Positions 1-9,092 of a DNA stretch of 64,000 nt are shown one piece after another. Each line of letters begins with the position of its first letter. Within the stretch, counting starts at the first letter, position 1. This stretch comes from DASQFY01 sp036397815 (lineage in GTDB: Bacteria > Chloroflexota > Limnocylindria > QHBO01). The translations under genes were made by a program, and so were the position numbers. The notes under the pieces were generated by a model. The model was not told where the DNA came from, ran no database searches, and saw only the letters and a list, made by a program, of their open reading frames with translations. Location of the stretch: NCBI GenBank assembly GCA_036397815.1, contig DASWIE010000030.1:15975-79974 (forward strand), given 5' to 3'.

Positions 1-1011
<1,011 letters not shown>

Positions 1012-1015
1012 CGCC

Positions 1016-1324
1016 ATGGCCAAGCAGCGCATCCGCATCCGGCTCAAGGCGTATGACCACAAGCTGCTCGACCAGTCGGCCGAGCAGATCGTGGAGACGG
1101 CGCAACGGACCGGTGCCGCCATTGCGGGACCGGTTCCGTTGCCGACCCGGATCGAGAAGTACACGGTCATCCGTGGCCCATTCGTCCACAAGGACGGGCG
1201 GGAGCAGTTCGAGATCCGGACCCACAAGCGGCTGATCGACATCATCGATCCGTCGACCAAGACCGTGGATGCGCTGATGCGGCTGAGCCTGGCCGCCGGC
1301 GTCGATATCGAGATCAAGATGTGA
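1016..1324 (+). CDS. rpsJ: 30S ribosomal protein S10
   Basis: Small-subunit head protein (102 residues, normal length) that also acts in transcription antitermination as NusE. It opens with AKQRIRIRLKAYDHKLLDQS, the typical S10 start, and carries the conserved FEIRTHKRLIDI segment near residue 70. It is the first gene of the S10 cluster, 4 bases after tuf and followed by rplC. The ATG start is supported by family length. Confidence 0.98.
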   Translation: MAKQRIRIRLKAYDHKLLDQSAEQIVETAQRTGAAIAGPVPLPTRIEKYTVIRGPFVHKDGREQFEIRTHKRLIDIIDPSTKTVDALMRLSLAAGVDIEIKM

Positions 1325-1386
1325 GTCGGGGGCGCCCCATGGGACGGCCCCACCCCACCCACCATCCAGGAGAGGAAGTTCGTAGA

Positions 1387-2010
1387 GTGCCGGCAGGTTT
1401 GATCGGGCGGAAGCTCGGGATGACGCGGATCTTCGGCGACGACGGCAGTGTCGTCCCGGTCAGCGTCATCGAGGCTACCCCCAACAGCATCACGCGGCTC
1501 CGCACGCCGGAGCGGGACGGCTATGCCGCCCTGCAGCTCGGCGCGGGCGTCGCGCGGCGCCAGACCAAGCCGGTCGCCGGCCAGTTCGCGCACCTCGACA
1601 AGGCCCTGCAGAAGCCGGCCTCGGTCCGCGAGGTGCGGGTCGACTCGGTCGATGGCTTCGAGGTCGGCCAGACGCTCGACGTCAGCCTGTTCGAGCCGGG
1701 CGACCTGGTCGACGTGGTCGGCGTGAGCCGCGGTCACGGCTTCGTCGGGACCATCGCGCGCCACAACTTCAAGCGCGGGCCGAAGACCCACGGCTCGACC
1801 AACTATCGGGCTCCGGGCTCGATCGGCGCCGGTACCACCCCCGGACGCGTCTTCAAGGGGACGCGGATGGGCGGCCACATGGGCGACGAGCGGGTGACGG
1901 TCAAGAAGCTGAAGGTCATCCGCGTCGACGCCGAGCGCAACCTGATCCTGCTCAGGGGTGCGGTTCCCGGCGCGCGCAACGGCCTGCTGCTGGTGCAGAA
2001 GGCGAAGTGA
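1387..2010 (+). CDS. rplC: 50S ribosomal protein L3
   Basis: Large-subunit assembly protein of 207 residues. I chose GTG at 1387, giving a protein beginning MPAGLIGRKLGMTRIF as is standard for L3. The frame is open back to a GTG at 1321, but that would add 22 unlike residues and overlap rpsJ. A Shine-Dalgarno AGGAGAGG at 1368-1375 sits 11 bases before 1387. The conserved FKGTRMGGHMG segment is near residue 155. The end overlaps the likely rplD start by 4 bases. Confidence 0.96.
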   Translation: MPAGLIGRKLGMTRIFGDDGSVVPVSVIEATPNSITRLRTPERDGYAALQLGAGVARRQTKPVAGQFAHLDKALQKPASVREVRVDSVDGFEVGQTLDVSLFEPGDLVDVVGVSRGHGFVGTIARHNFKRGPKTHGSTNYRAPGSIGAGTTPGRVFKGTRMGGHMGDERVTVKKLKVIRVDAERNLILLRGAVPGARNGLLLVQKAK

Positions 2011-2633
2011 GCATGGACCACAAGATCCTGACGGCGACCGGCAAGGAGGCTGGCCAGGTGGACCTGGCCGAGTCGCTTTTCGGCGCGCCGGTGAGCGAGA
2101 CGCTCATTCACCAGGCCGTCGTGCGCCAGCTGGCGGGACGCCGGATCGGCGCCGCCGACACGTTGACCCGCGGCCAGGTGACCGGCGGCGGCCGCAAGCC
2201 GTGGCGCCAGAAGGGGACCGGGCGAGCGCGGCAGGGCAGCCGCACCGCGCCGCAGTGGAAGGGTGGCGGCGTCGTGTTCGGTCCGCACCCGCGCGGGTAC
2301 GAGCAGAAGCTCAACGCCAAGATGCGCCGCGCGGCGCTCCAGGGCGTGCTCAGCTCGAAGGCGGCCGAAGGCGCCCTGCGCGTGGTGGAGGGCTTCGAGC
2401 TGGACGAGATCGAGACTCGGGCCTTCGCCGAGCGGCTCGCCGCCTGGAAGGCCGAGGGCAAGGTGCTCGTGGTCCTGGCCGCGCGGGATCACGTCGTCGA
2501 GCGTTCGTGCCGCAACCTGCGCGAAGTGCGGGTCATCCTGGCCGATAGCCTGAATGTGATCGACCTGCTGGAGGCCGATACGGTCGTCTTCACCCGCGAC
2601 GCCCTGGCACGCGCCCAGGAGGTGTACGCATGA
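2007..2633 (+). CDS. rplD: 50S ribosomal protein L4
   Basis: Large-subunit protein of 208 residues whose loop lines the peptide exit tunnel. The hallmark GGGRKPWRQKGTGRARQGS lies around residues 59-77. The start is GTG 2007, overlapping the rplC stop as GTGA; an ATG two codons later (2013) is an equally possible start. In other bacteria L4 represses the S10 operon, but I see no obvious L4 leader structure in this window because the operon runs on from tuf. Confidence 0.97.
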   Translation: MSMDHKILTATGKEAGQVDLAESLFGAPVSETLIHQAVVRQLAGRRIGAADTLTRGQVTGGGRKPWRQKGTGRARQGSRTAPQWKGGGVVFGPHPRGYEQKLNAKMRRAALQGVLSSKAAEGALRVVEGFELDEIETRAFAERLAAWKAEGKVLVVLAARDHVVERSCRNLREVRVILADSLNVIDLLEADTVVFTRDALARAQEVYA

Positions 2634-2926
2634 CCGCCGTCAGCCTGCACGACATCCTGCTGCGCCCGGTGATCAGCGAGAAGAGCGTGGCCGAGACGGA
2701 GCGCAACAACTACACCTTCGCCGTCGCGCGCGACGCGAACAAGTTCCAGATCAAGGCCGCAGTCGAAGCCGAGTTCAAGGTGAACGTGCTCGGCGTGCGC
2801 GTCATGAGCGTCAAGCCCAAGCAGAAGCGCCGCGGCCGCCGCCAGATGGGCACCGTTCCCGGCTGGCGCAAGGCGGTGGTGACCATCGCCGCGGGCCAGA
2901 AGATCGAACTCTTCGAGGCGGTGTAA
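2630..2926 (+). CDS. rplW: 50S ribosomal protein L23
   Basis: Protein of 98 residues at the tunnel exit, where signal recognition particle and trigger factor dock. It starts with the family pattern LHDILLRPVISEKS and contains NNYTFAVARDANKFQIKAAV. It overlaps the rplD stop by 4 bases and ends 5 bases before rplB, in the standard S10 operon order. Confidence 0.97.
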   Translation: MTAVSLHDILLRPVISEKSVAETERNNYTFAVARDANKFQIKAAVEAEFKVNVLGVRVMSVKPKQKRRGRRQMGTVPGWRKAVVTIAAGQKIELFEAV

Positions 2927-2931
2927 GGACC

Positions 2932-3762
2932 ATGCCACTTCGCAAGTACCGGCCGACCAGCCCCGGCCTGCGCCAGATGACGCGATCGACCTTCGAGGAG
3001 ATCACGCACGACGAGCCGTACAGGCCGCTCACCGAGCGCCTCGTGTCGCGGGCCGGGCGCAACAGCCAGGGCAAGCTGACCGTGCGCCACCAGGGCGCCG
3101 GCCACAAGCGGCTCTACCGCGTGATCGACTGGAAGCGCGACAAGGCCGGCGTGCCCGCAACGATCGCCACGGTCGAGTACGACCCGAACCGATCGGCGCG
3201 GATCGGACTGCTCCACTACGCCGATGGCGAGAAGCGCTACATGCTGCTGCCCCACGGCCTGGGGGTCGGCGACTCGGTCACCTCCGGCCGTGACGTGGAG
3301 GCGAGGATCGGCAACGCCCTGCCCCTGTCTCGCATCCCGCTCGGCACCCAGATCCACAACGTCGAGCTGGTGGCGGGTCGCGGCGGACAGATCGTGCGCT
3401 CCGCCGGCAGCAGCGCGCAGCTGCTCGCCAAGGAGGGTGAGATGGCCACCATCCGCCTTCCCTCCGGCGAGGTGCGCCGGGTGCGCGCCGAGTGCATGGC
3501 CACCGTGGGGCAGGTGAGCAACCTCGACCACGAGAACCAGAACATCGGCAAGGCCGGACGGAGCCGGCATCTCGGCCGGCGGCCTCAGGTGCGCGGCGTG
3601 GTGATGAACCCGAACGACCATCCACACGGCGGTGGCGAGGGCAAGTCGCCGACCGGCATGCCGCCCAAGACGCCGTGGGGCAAGCCGGCGATGGGCCTGC
3701 GCACCCGAAAGAACAAGACCACCGGCAAGAACATCGTCCGCCGTCGGTATGGGCGGGGTTAG
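2932..3762 (+). CDS. rplB: 50S ribosomal protein L2
   Basis: Large-subunit core protein (276 residues) needed for subunit joining and peptidyl transfer. The near-invariant MNPNDHPHGGGEG loop with its functional histidine is at about residues 225-237. The N-terminal KYRPTSPGLRQMTRS and the basic C-terminus are typical. ATG start, 5 bases after rplW, with rpsS following after 9 bases. Confidence 0.98.
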   Translation: MPLRKYRPTSPGLRQMTRSTFEEITHDEPYRPLTERLVSRAGRNSQGKLTVRHQGAGHKRLYRVIDWKRDKAGVPATIATVEYDPNRSARIGLLHYADGEKRYMLLPHGLGVGDSVTSGRDVEARIGNALPLSRIPLGTQIHNVELVAGRGGQIVRSAGSSAQLLAKEGEMATIRLPSGEVRRVRAECMATVGQVSNLDHENQNIGKAGRSRHLGRRPQVRGVVMNPNDHPHGGGEGKSPTGMPPKTPWGKPAMGLRTRKNKTTGKNIVRRRYGRG

Positions 3763-3771
3763 GAGGGCGCG

Positions 3772-4056
3772 ATGAGTCGTTCCGTCAAGAAGGGACCATT
3801 TGTCGACGCGCGCCTGCTCGGCCGCATCGACGAGATGAACAAGCGCAACGAGCGCAAGGTGCTGAAGACCTGGTCGCGGGCCAGCGTGGTCTTCCCGGCC
3901 ATGATCGGTCACACCATCGCGGTGCACGACGGTCGGCGGCACGTGCCGGTCTTCATCACCGAGAACATGGTCGGCCACCGGCTCGGCGAGTTCGCTCCGA
4001 CGCGGCACTACCGTGGCCACGGCAAGGCCACCGAACGCTCGTCGGCGCTGAAGTAG
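3772..4056 (+). CDS. rpsS: 30S ribosomal protein S19
   Basis: Small-subunit head protein of 94 residues forming a pair with S13. It begins MSRSVKKGPFVDARLL and contains GRRHVPVFITENMVGHRLGEF and the C-terminal RHYRGHGK, all family hallmarks. Good Shine-Dalgarno AGGAGGG just before the ATG. Standard position between rplB and rplV. Confidence 0.98.
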   Translation: MSRSVKKGPFVDARLLGRIDEMNKRNERKVLKTWSRASVVFPAMIGHTIAVHDGRRHVPVFITENMVGHRLGEFAPTRHYRGHGKATERSSALK

Positions 4057-4068
4057 GAGCCTGAGTCG

Positions 4069-4410
4069 ATGCGCGTGACCGCCACCGCCAAGTACATCCG
4101 CATCAGCCCGCGCAAGGTGCGGCTGGTGACCGACCTGATCAGCGGCAAGCCCGTCGAGGAGGCGGCCGCCATCCTGCGCTTCCTGCCGAACGCGGCGGCG
4201 CGCGACGTGGCCAAGGTGCTGAAGAGCGCCACGGCCAATGCCGAGAACAACTTCAACCTTTCGGCCGACGAGCTCACGGTGGTGAGCGCCGTCGCCGACG
4301 AGGGCCCGACCCTGAAGCGGTGGCGACCCCGCGCCCAGGGACGGACCTTCGGGATCCTGAAGCGAACGAGCCACATCACGATCGCCGTGGCTGACCAAGA
4401 GGAGGCCTGA
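4069..4410 (+). CDS. rplV: 50S ribosomal protein L22
   Basis: Tunnel-lining large-subunit protein, 113 residues. The pattern KYIRISPRKVRLVTDLISGK near the start and the hairpin region KRWRPRAQGRTFGILKRTSHI near residues 84-104 are diagnostic; the latter is the loop where macrolide-resistance mutations map in other bacteria. The stop overlaps the rpsC ATG by one base. Confidence 0.98.
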   Translation: MRVTATAKYIRISPRKVRLVTDLISGKPVEEAAAILRFLPNAAARDVAKVLKSATANAENNFNLSADELTVVSAVADEGPTLKRWRPRAQGRTFGILKRTSHITIAVADQEEA

Positions 4411-5222
4411 TGGGCCACAAGGTTCACCCCTACGGATTTCGGATCGGGATCATCAAGCCCTGGCTGGCGAAGTGGTACGCCGACCGCGACTACGCGACCC
4501 TGCTGCAGGAGGACATGCGCGTCCGGCAGCTCGTGGCCAAGCAGCTGGCCAACGCCAGCGTCAGCCAGGTCGAGATCGAGCGCGGCATCAACCACGTGAC
4601 GGTGACGGTGCACTCGGCCAAGCCGGGGATCGTGATCGGCAAGGGCGGCGCCAACGTCGAGCTGCTGCGCACCTCGATCGGCAAGCTGACCGACAAGAAG
4701 GTCAAGCTCGAGATCAAGGAGATCCTGCAGCCCGAGCTCGACGCCGTGCTCGTGGCCCAGAACGTGGCCGGCCAGCTGGAGCGCCGGATCGCGTTCCGCA
4801 AGGCGATCAAGCAGACCATCCAGCGCACCATCAAGGCTGGCGCCAAGGGCGTGAAGATCCAGGTCTCGGGCCGCCTCGGTGGCTCGGAGATGAGCCGTAC
4901 CGAGTGGGATCGGGAGGGGCGCATCCCGTTGGGCACCCTGCGCGCCGACATCAGCTACGGCGTCGTGCACGCTCGCACGACCTATGGCCGCATCGGCGTC
5001 AAGGTCTGGGTCTACCGCGGCGAGCAGCTCGCCGAGCGACCCGGATCGGCACGCACCGAGCCGCGTGAGCAGCGCGCCCGCACCCCTCGCGGCCGGACCC
5101 GCTCGGCCGCGCAGCCGGCCGCCGTCGAAGCCGCGGCCGGCACGGCTGCCGCTGCGGCTGCCCCGGCGCCGAGCGCACCCGCCGCCGCAGAGCAGCCGGC
5201 GACCGCGGGCGAGGAGGCCTGA
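4410..5222 (+). CDS. rpsC: 30S ribosomal protein S3 with low-complexity C-terminal tail
   Basis: Small-subunit protein at the mRNA entry site, 270 residues. A KH domain with the GKGG loop at residues 77-80 and the S3 C-terminal domain to about residue 210 are clear. Beyond that a tail of about 55 residues is rich in Arg, Thr, Pro and then almost only Ala, Pro and Glu. S3 tails vary between species, so function is unaffected in expectation. The tail is an example of a habit seen in several genes here (L15, L5, RpoD, GlmU). Confidence 0.97.
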   Translation: MGHKVHPYGFRIGIIKPWLAKWYADRDYATLLQEDMRVRQLVAKQLANASVSQVEIERGINHVTVTVHSAKPGIVIGKGGANVELLRTSIGKLTDKKVKLEIKEILQPELDAVLVAQNVAGQLERRIAFRKAIKQTIQRTIKAGAKGVKIQVSGRLGGSEMSRTEWDREGRIPLGTLRADISYGVVHARTTYGRIGVKVWVYRGEQLAERPGSARTEPREQRARTPRGRTRSAAQPAAVEAAAGTAAAAAAPAPSAPAAAEQPATAGEEA

Positions 5223-5226
5223 TCAG

Positions 5227-5655
5227 ATGCTGATGCCAAAGCGCGTCAAGCACCGCAAGGTGCAGCGCGGCCGCCGGTCGGGAATGGCGAAGGGTGGCAC
5301 CACCGTCAGCTTCGGCGACTTCGGCCTGATGGCCGAGGAGGTCTGCTGGCTCACCAGCCGCCAGATCGAGGCGGCGCGCCGCGCCATGACCCACCACATC
5401 AAGCGGGGTGGACGGATCTGGATCCGGGTCTTCCCCGACAAGCCGGTCACCAAGAAGCCGGCGGAGGTGCGGATGGGCTCGGGCAAAGGAGCGCCAGACC
5501 ACTGGGTCGCGGTCGTCAAGCCCGGGCGGGTGATGTTCGAGATGTCCGGCGTGCCGGAGACCGTCGCCCGCGAGGCGATGCGGCTCGCCAGCCACAAGCT
5601 GCCGATCTCCACCAAGTTCGTGATCAAGGAGGGCGTGGAACATGGACATCAGTGA
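5227..5655 (+). CDS. rplP: 50S ribosomal protein L16
   Basis: Protein of 142 residues at the A-site finger and central protuberance. I placed the start at ATG 5227 because L16 normally begins MLMPKRVKHRK; the frame is open further back only through the rpsC tail region. The conserved RVFPDKPVTKKPAEVRMG and KGAPDHWVAVVKPGRVMFE blocks are present. It overlaps rpmC by 14 bases. Confidence 0.97.
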   Translation: MLMPKRVKHRKVQRGRRSGMAKGGTTVSFGDFGLMAEEVCWLTSRQIEAARRAMTHHIKRGGRIWIRVFPDKPVTKKPAEVRMGSGKGAPDHWVAVVKPGRVMFEMSGVPETVAREAMRLASHKLPISTKFVIKEGVEHGHQ

Positions 5656-5869
5656 GATCCGGCGTCTCTCCGACCAGGACCTGGCGGGCGCCCTCGTCGA
5701 GGCCAAGCAGGAGCTCTGGAAGGTCCGTTTCGACCTCGCCACCAGGCAGGAGAAGAACTACAGCAGGTTGCCGGCGACCCGCCAGCGGATCGCTCGCATC
5801 CTGACCGTCATGACCGAGCGCCAGCACGCGGCGGCCGCCGCGACCGCTGACGCCGAGAAGGCCAGCTGA
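5642..5869 (+). CDS. rpmC: 50S ribosomal protein L29
   Basis: Small helical-hairpin protein (75 residues) at the tunnel exit. Family signature: LVEAKQELWKVRFDLATRQ followed by LPATRQRIARILTVMTER. The last 12 residues are an Ala-rich extension. It starts inside the end of rplP and its stop overlaps the rpsQ ATG by one base. Confidence 0.96.
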   Translation: MDISEIRRLSDQDLAGALVEAKQELWKVRFDLATRQEKNYSRLPATRQRIARILTVMTERQHAAAAATADAEKAS

Positions 5870-6138
5870 TGCAGGGAAAGCGGCGTCTGAAGCTCGGGCG
5901 CGTGGTGTCCGACAAGATGGACAAGACGGTGGTCGTCAGCGTTGAACGGCTGCGCCGCCACCCGGTCTACAAGCGGGTGGTGCGGCTGTCGAGCAAGTTC
6001 AAGGCGCACGACGAGGAGAACTCAGCGCGCGTCGGCGACACGGTGCGGATCGAGGAGAGCCGTCCGCTCTCGCGCGAGAAGCGGTGGCGGGTGGTCGAGG
6101 TGGTCGCCCGCGGCTCCTACGAGGAGCTGGTGGACTAG
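5869..6138 (+). CDS. rpsQ: 30S ribosomal protein S17
   Basis: Primary 16S rRNA-binding protein with an OB fold, 89 residues. It contains GRVVSDKMDKTVVVSVERLRRH and the C-terminal SREKRWRVVEVV motif typical of S17. Overlaps rpmC by one base; rplN starts 2 bases after its stop. Confidence 0.97.
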   Translation: MQGKRRLKLGRVVSDKMDKTVVVSVERLRRHPVYKRVVRLSSKFKAHDEENSARVGDTVRIEESRPLSREKRWRVVEVVARGSYEELVD

Positions 6139-6140
6139 CC

Positions 6141-6509
6141 GTGATCCGTCAGTACACCCGGCTGCGCGTGGCCGACAACACCGGCGCGCGGACGCTCATG
6201 TGCATCACCATCGTCGGTCGGTCGCGCTCCGACTCGGCCGAGGTCGGTGACGTCATCGTGGCGAGCGTCAAGCAAGCGTTGCCCAACTCCGGCGTCAAGA
6301 AGGGCGACGTCGTGCGTGCCGTGGTGGTCCGCACCAGCAAGGAGTACGGCCGGCCGGACGGCAGCCACATCCGCTTCGACGAGAACGCGGCGGTGCTGAT
6401 CACGCCGCAGGGCAACCCGCGTGGGACCCGCATCTTCGGGCCCGTCGCGCGCGAGCTTCGCGAGCGCAACTACATGAAGATCGTTTCGCTCGCGCCGGAG
6501 GTGCTCTAG
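6141..6509 (+). CDS. rplN: 50S ribosomal protein L14
   Basis: Subunit-interface protein of 122 residues. The GTG at 6141 gives the standard MIRQYTRLRVADNTGA start. The blocks RTSKEYGRPDGSHIRFDENA and GTRIFGPVARELR are diagnostic. The stop is directly followed by the rplX ATG. Confidence 0.98.
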   Translation: MIRQYTRLRVADNTGARTLMCITIVGRSRSDSAEVGDVIVASVKQALPNSGVKKGDVVRAVVVRTSKEYGRPDGSHIRFDENAAVLITPQGNPRGTRIFGPVARELRERNYMKIVSLAPEVL

Positions 6510-6839
6510 ATGAACGTGCGGAAGGGCGACACGGTGCTGGTGCTGGCCGGCAAGGATCGCGGCAAGCGCGGAACCGTCGAGCGCGTCGAGCGCACCAAGC
6601 GCGGTATGGGCGTGGTGGTGCCGGGCCTCAACATGGCCAAGCGCCACCAGCGACCGAGGACCCGCACCCAGCAGGCCGGCATCCTGGACATCCCGGTGCC
6701 GATCCACGTCAGCAACGTGCAGGTCGTCTGCCCACGCTGCGGCAAGCCGACGCGCATCGGTCACCAGGTGCTGGAGAACGGCAGCCGGGTGCGCGTCTGC
6801 AAGCATTGTGGCGAGCAGATCGAAGGGACAACCAAGTGA
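6510..6839 (+). CDS. rplX: 50S ribosomal protein L24, zinc-motif form
   Basis: Assembly initiator protein, 109 residues, with the KOW motif GDTVLVLAGKDRGKRG near residues 6-21. The C-terminal half keeps two CxxC pairs (C74/C77 and C97/C100), the probable zinc-binding version of L24. It overlaps rplE as GTGA. Confidence 0.97.
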   Translation: MNVRKGDTVLVLAGKDRGKRGTVERVERTKRGMGVVVPGLNMAKRHQRPRTRTQQAGILDIPVPIHVSNVQVVCPRCGKPTRIGHQVLENGSRVRVCKHCGEQIEGTTK

Positions 6840-7459
6840 GCGCAGAGACACCCACCAAGCGGAAGGCAGCGTCGAAGCGAGCCCCGGCGAAGGCCGCGAA
6901 CGCAGGTTCCACGCCACCGGCGGGCCTGCGCCAGCGCTACCGTGACGAGGCGGCGCCCGCGCTGCAGCGCGAGTTCGGCTATGCGAACCCGATGCAGATC
7001 CCTCGCCTGGAGAAGGTGGTCGTCAACATCGGCCTGGGAGAGGCGATCCAGAACGCGAAGGCCCTCGATGCGGCGGTCGGCGACCTCACCCAGATCACCG
7101 GCCAGAAGCCGATCGTGACCCGCGCCAAGCGCTCGATCGCCCAGTTCCGGTTGCGAACCGGGATGCCGATCGGCGCCAAGGTGACGCTGCGCGGGCAGCG
7201 GATGTACGACTTCCTGGAGCGCACCCTGCGCCTGGCGCTGCCGCGCATCCGCGACTTCAGGGGGATCGCGACCCGCTCGTTCGACGGGCGCGGCAACTTC
7301 AGCCTCGGGCTGCGCGAGCAGCTCGTCTATCCCGAGATCGACTACGACAAGATCGACCGGCTCCGCGGGCTGGAGATCAGCATCGTGACCACGGCCAAGA
7401 CCGATGAGGAGGGGCGCAAGCTCCTGGAGCTCCTCGGCATGCCGTTCCAGGCCAACTAG
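6836..7459 (+). CDS. rplE: 50S ribosomal protein L5 with N-terminal extension
   Basis: Central protuberance protein that holds 5S rRNA. The start is GTG 6836, overlapping the rplX stop as GTGA, giving 207 residues. The first 28 or so are Lys/Ala/Pro-rich and not part of the fold, which begins at GLRQRYRDEAAPALQREF. Conserved IPRLEKVVVNIGLGEA and LRGQRMYDFLERTL follow. A start nearer the fold is possible but no good Shine-Dalgarno was seen there. Confidence 0.96.
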   Translation: MSAETPTKRKAASKRAPAKAANAGSTPPAGLRQRYRDEAAPALQREFGYANPMQIPRLEKVVVNIGLGEAIQNAKALDAAVGDLTQITGQKPIVTRAKRSIAQFRLRTGMPIGAKVTLRGQRMYDFLERTLRLALPRIRDFRGIATRSFDGRGNFSLGLREQLVYPEIDYDKIDRLRGLEISIVTTAKTDEEGRKLLELLGMPFQAN

Positions 7460-7471
7460 CGAGGAAACCGA

Positions 7472-7657
7472 GTGGCGAAGAAGTCGAAGATCGCGAAGGC
7501 ACGGCGGGCGCCGCGCTTCCCGGTCCAGCAGCACAACCGCTGCTCGATCTGCGGGCGGCCGCGGGGCTACATGCGCCGCTTCGCGATGTGCCGAATCTGC
7601 TTCCGGGAGCGGGCCTTGGAGGGCCAGCTTCCCGGCGTGACCAAGTCGAGCTGGTAG
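7472..7657 (+). CDS. rpsZ: 30S ribosomal protein S14, zinc type
   Basis: Short 61-residue S14 of the zinc-binding type, with C24/C27 and C40/C43 and the C-terminal PGVTKSSW typical of the family. Start GTG after a GAGG Shine-Dalgarno. It follows rplE by 12 bases and is followed by the widest gap inside the spc part of the operon. Confidence 0.98.
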   Translation: MAKKSKIAKARRAPRFPVQQHNRCSICGRPRGYMRRFAMCRICFRERALEGQLPGVTKSSW

Positions 7658-7669
7658 CTCAGGTCAATC

Positions 7670-7688
7670 GGCCGCCGCGCGGGCGGCC
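7670..7688 (+). other. GC hairpin in the rpsZ-rpsH gap
   Basis: The 100-base gap 7658-7757 holds a 7-bp perfect GC stem (7670-7676 with 7682-7688) around a 5-base loop, with no T tract. In a region where genes otherwise overlap it may be an mRNA processing or protein-binding structure near rpsH. S8 is an autoregulator of the spc operon in other bacteria, but I cannot match the known S8 site. Confidence 0.35.
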
Positions 7689-7757
7689 CCATCAGCGGCA
7701 GGCGCCGACCACGCCGCGCGTGGCGCGTACCACCGTCGAGGAGACACCGAAACCGAC

Positions 7758-8156
7758 ATGAACGTAACCGACCCGATCGCCGACATGCTGACGCGGATCC
7801 GCAACGCGAGCGCCGCGCGGCACCGTGAGCTGATGCTGCCCTCGTCCCGGGTGAAGCGCGAGATCGCGCGCATCCTTGTCGAGGAGGGCTTCATCGATGG
7901 CTACTCGACCAGCCAGGACGGTATCCAGGAGATGCTCTCGCTGCAGCTGAAGTACGTCGAGGGCCGCACGCCGGTCGTCAGCGGGCTGAAGCGGATCTCC
8001 AAGCCGGGCCTGCGGGTCTACGCCCGCAAGACCGAGATTCCCCGCGTCCTGGGCGGGCTCGGGATGGCCATCCTCTCCACCTCGCGCGGGATCATGACCG
8101 GGTCGCAGGCCCGGAAGCTGAATCTCGGCGGCGAGGTCCTCTGCTATGTCTGGTAG
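7758..8156 (+). CDS. rpsH: 30S ribosomal protein S8
   Basis: Primary 16S rRNA-binding protein, 132 residues. Starts MNVTDPIADMLTRIRNAS, and contains PGLRVYARKTEIPRVLGGLG and the C-terminal LSTSRGIMTGSQARK and GGEVLCYVW, all characteristic. AGGAG lies about 15 bases upstream of the ATG. rplF starts 12 bases after the stop. Confidence 0.98.
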   Translation: MNVTDPIADMLTRIRNASAARHRELMLPSSRVKREIARILVEEGFIDGYSTSQDGIQEMLSLQLKYVEGRTPVVSGLKRISKPGLRVYARKTEIPRVLGGLGMAILSTSRGIMTGSQARKLNLGGEVLCYVW

Positions 8157-8168
8157 GGGAGCGAGCTG

Positions 8169-8720
8169 ATGTCACGAATCGGTCGAATGCCGATCGCGCT
8201 GCCGTCCGGGGTGGAGGTCACCCAGGAGGGTCGACTGCTGCGCGTCAAGGGCCCGCTCGGAACGCTGGAGCGGGAAATCCATCCCGAGATGACCGTGGAG
8301 CGCGATGACGGCCAGCTTCGCGTGGTGCGGCCGTCCGATCAGCCACGCCATCGGGCCCTGCACGGCCTGACCCGGACCCTGGTCAACAACATGGTCACCG
8401 GCGTCACGAGCGGCTTCAGCAAGGGCCTGGAGATCAGCGGCGTCGGCTATCGCGCCCAGCTGCAGGGCACCAAGCTGGTGCTGGCCCTCGGCTACTCCCA
8501 CCCGGTCGAGGTCGATCCGCCGGCCGGCATCGAGTTCCGCCTGGAGACGCCGACGCGCCTGGCGGTGTTCGGCGCCGACAAGGAGCTGGTCGGTCAGATC
8601 GCGGCCTACATTCGCTCGCGACGAAAGCCAGAGCCGTACAAGGGCAAGGGGATCAAGTACGCGGGCGAGCAGATCCTGCGCAAGGCCGGCAAGGCCGGCA
8701 AGGTCGGAGGCGCCAAGTAA
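8169..8720 (+). CDS. rplF: 50S ribosomal protein L6
   Basis: Two-domain protein near the GTPase-associated centre, 183 residues. MSRIGRMPIALPSGVEV at the start and RKPEPYKGKGIKYAGE near the end are diagnostic. The last residues are a Lys/Gly/Ala run. Its stop overlaps the rplR ATG by one base. Confidence 0.98.
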   Translation: MSRIGRMPIALPSGVEVTQEGRLLRVKGPLGTLEREIHPEMTVERDDGQLRVVRPSDQPRHRALHGLTRTLVNNMVTGVTSGFSKGLEISGVGYRAQLQGTKLVLALGYSHPVEVDPPAGIEFRLETPTRLAVFGADKELVGQIAAYIRSRRKPEPYKGKGIKYAGEQILRKAGKAGKVGGAK

Positions 8721-9079
8721 TGATCAAGAAGCAGAGCCGCGGCGCCTCGCGCCAGAAGCGGCACGCCCGCCTCCGGCTGCGCCTGTCGGGGAGCGGTGAC
8801 CGCCCGCGCCTGTCGGTCTTCCGCAGCGCGAAGTACATCTACGCCCAGGTCATCGACGACACGACCGGGCGCACGCTGGCGGCGGCCTCCAGCCGGGAGG
8901 CCACCTTCGCCGGTGGGCCGGGAAAGCTCGGCGCCGCTCACGCGGTCGGCAAGGCGCTGGCCGAGCGGGCCAAGGCCGCCGGCGTTACGACCGCGGTCCT
9001 GGACCGCGGTGGATACCGATATCACGGGCGGGTTCGCTCGCTCGCCGAGGGCGCCCGCGACGGCGGCCTCGACCTGTAG
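8720..9079 (+). CDS. rplR: 50S ribosomal protein L18
   Basis: 5S rRNA-binding protein, 119 residues. RPRLSVFRSAKYIYAQVIDD and the C-terminal DRGGYRYHGRVRSLAEGARDGGL are family hallmarks. Standard place between rplF and rpsE. Confidence 0.98.
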   Translation: MIKKQSRGASRQKRHARLRLRLSGSGDRPRLSVFRSAKYIYAQVIDDTTGRTLAAASSREATFAGGPGKLGAAHAVGKALAERAKAAGVTTAVLDRGGYRYHGRVRSLAEGARDGGLDL

Positions 9080-9092
9080 GGCGGAGGACCAG

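Noticed and set aside
1321..1386. Upstream GTG start for rplC
   Set aside because: It would add 22 residues unlike L3 and overlap the rpsJ stop; a good Shine-Dalgarno precedes 1387.
2710..4398. Long open frame on the minus strand across rplW-rplV
   Set aside because: It lies over several unmistakable ribosomal genes and its product is a low-information His/Arg/Ala string. GC-rich codon bias creates such mirror frames throughout the window.
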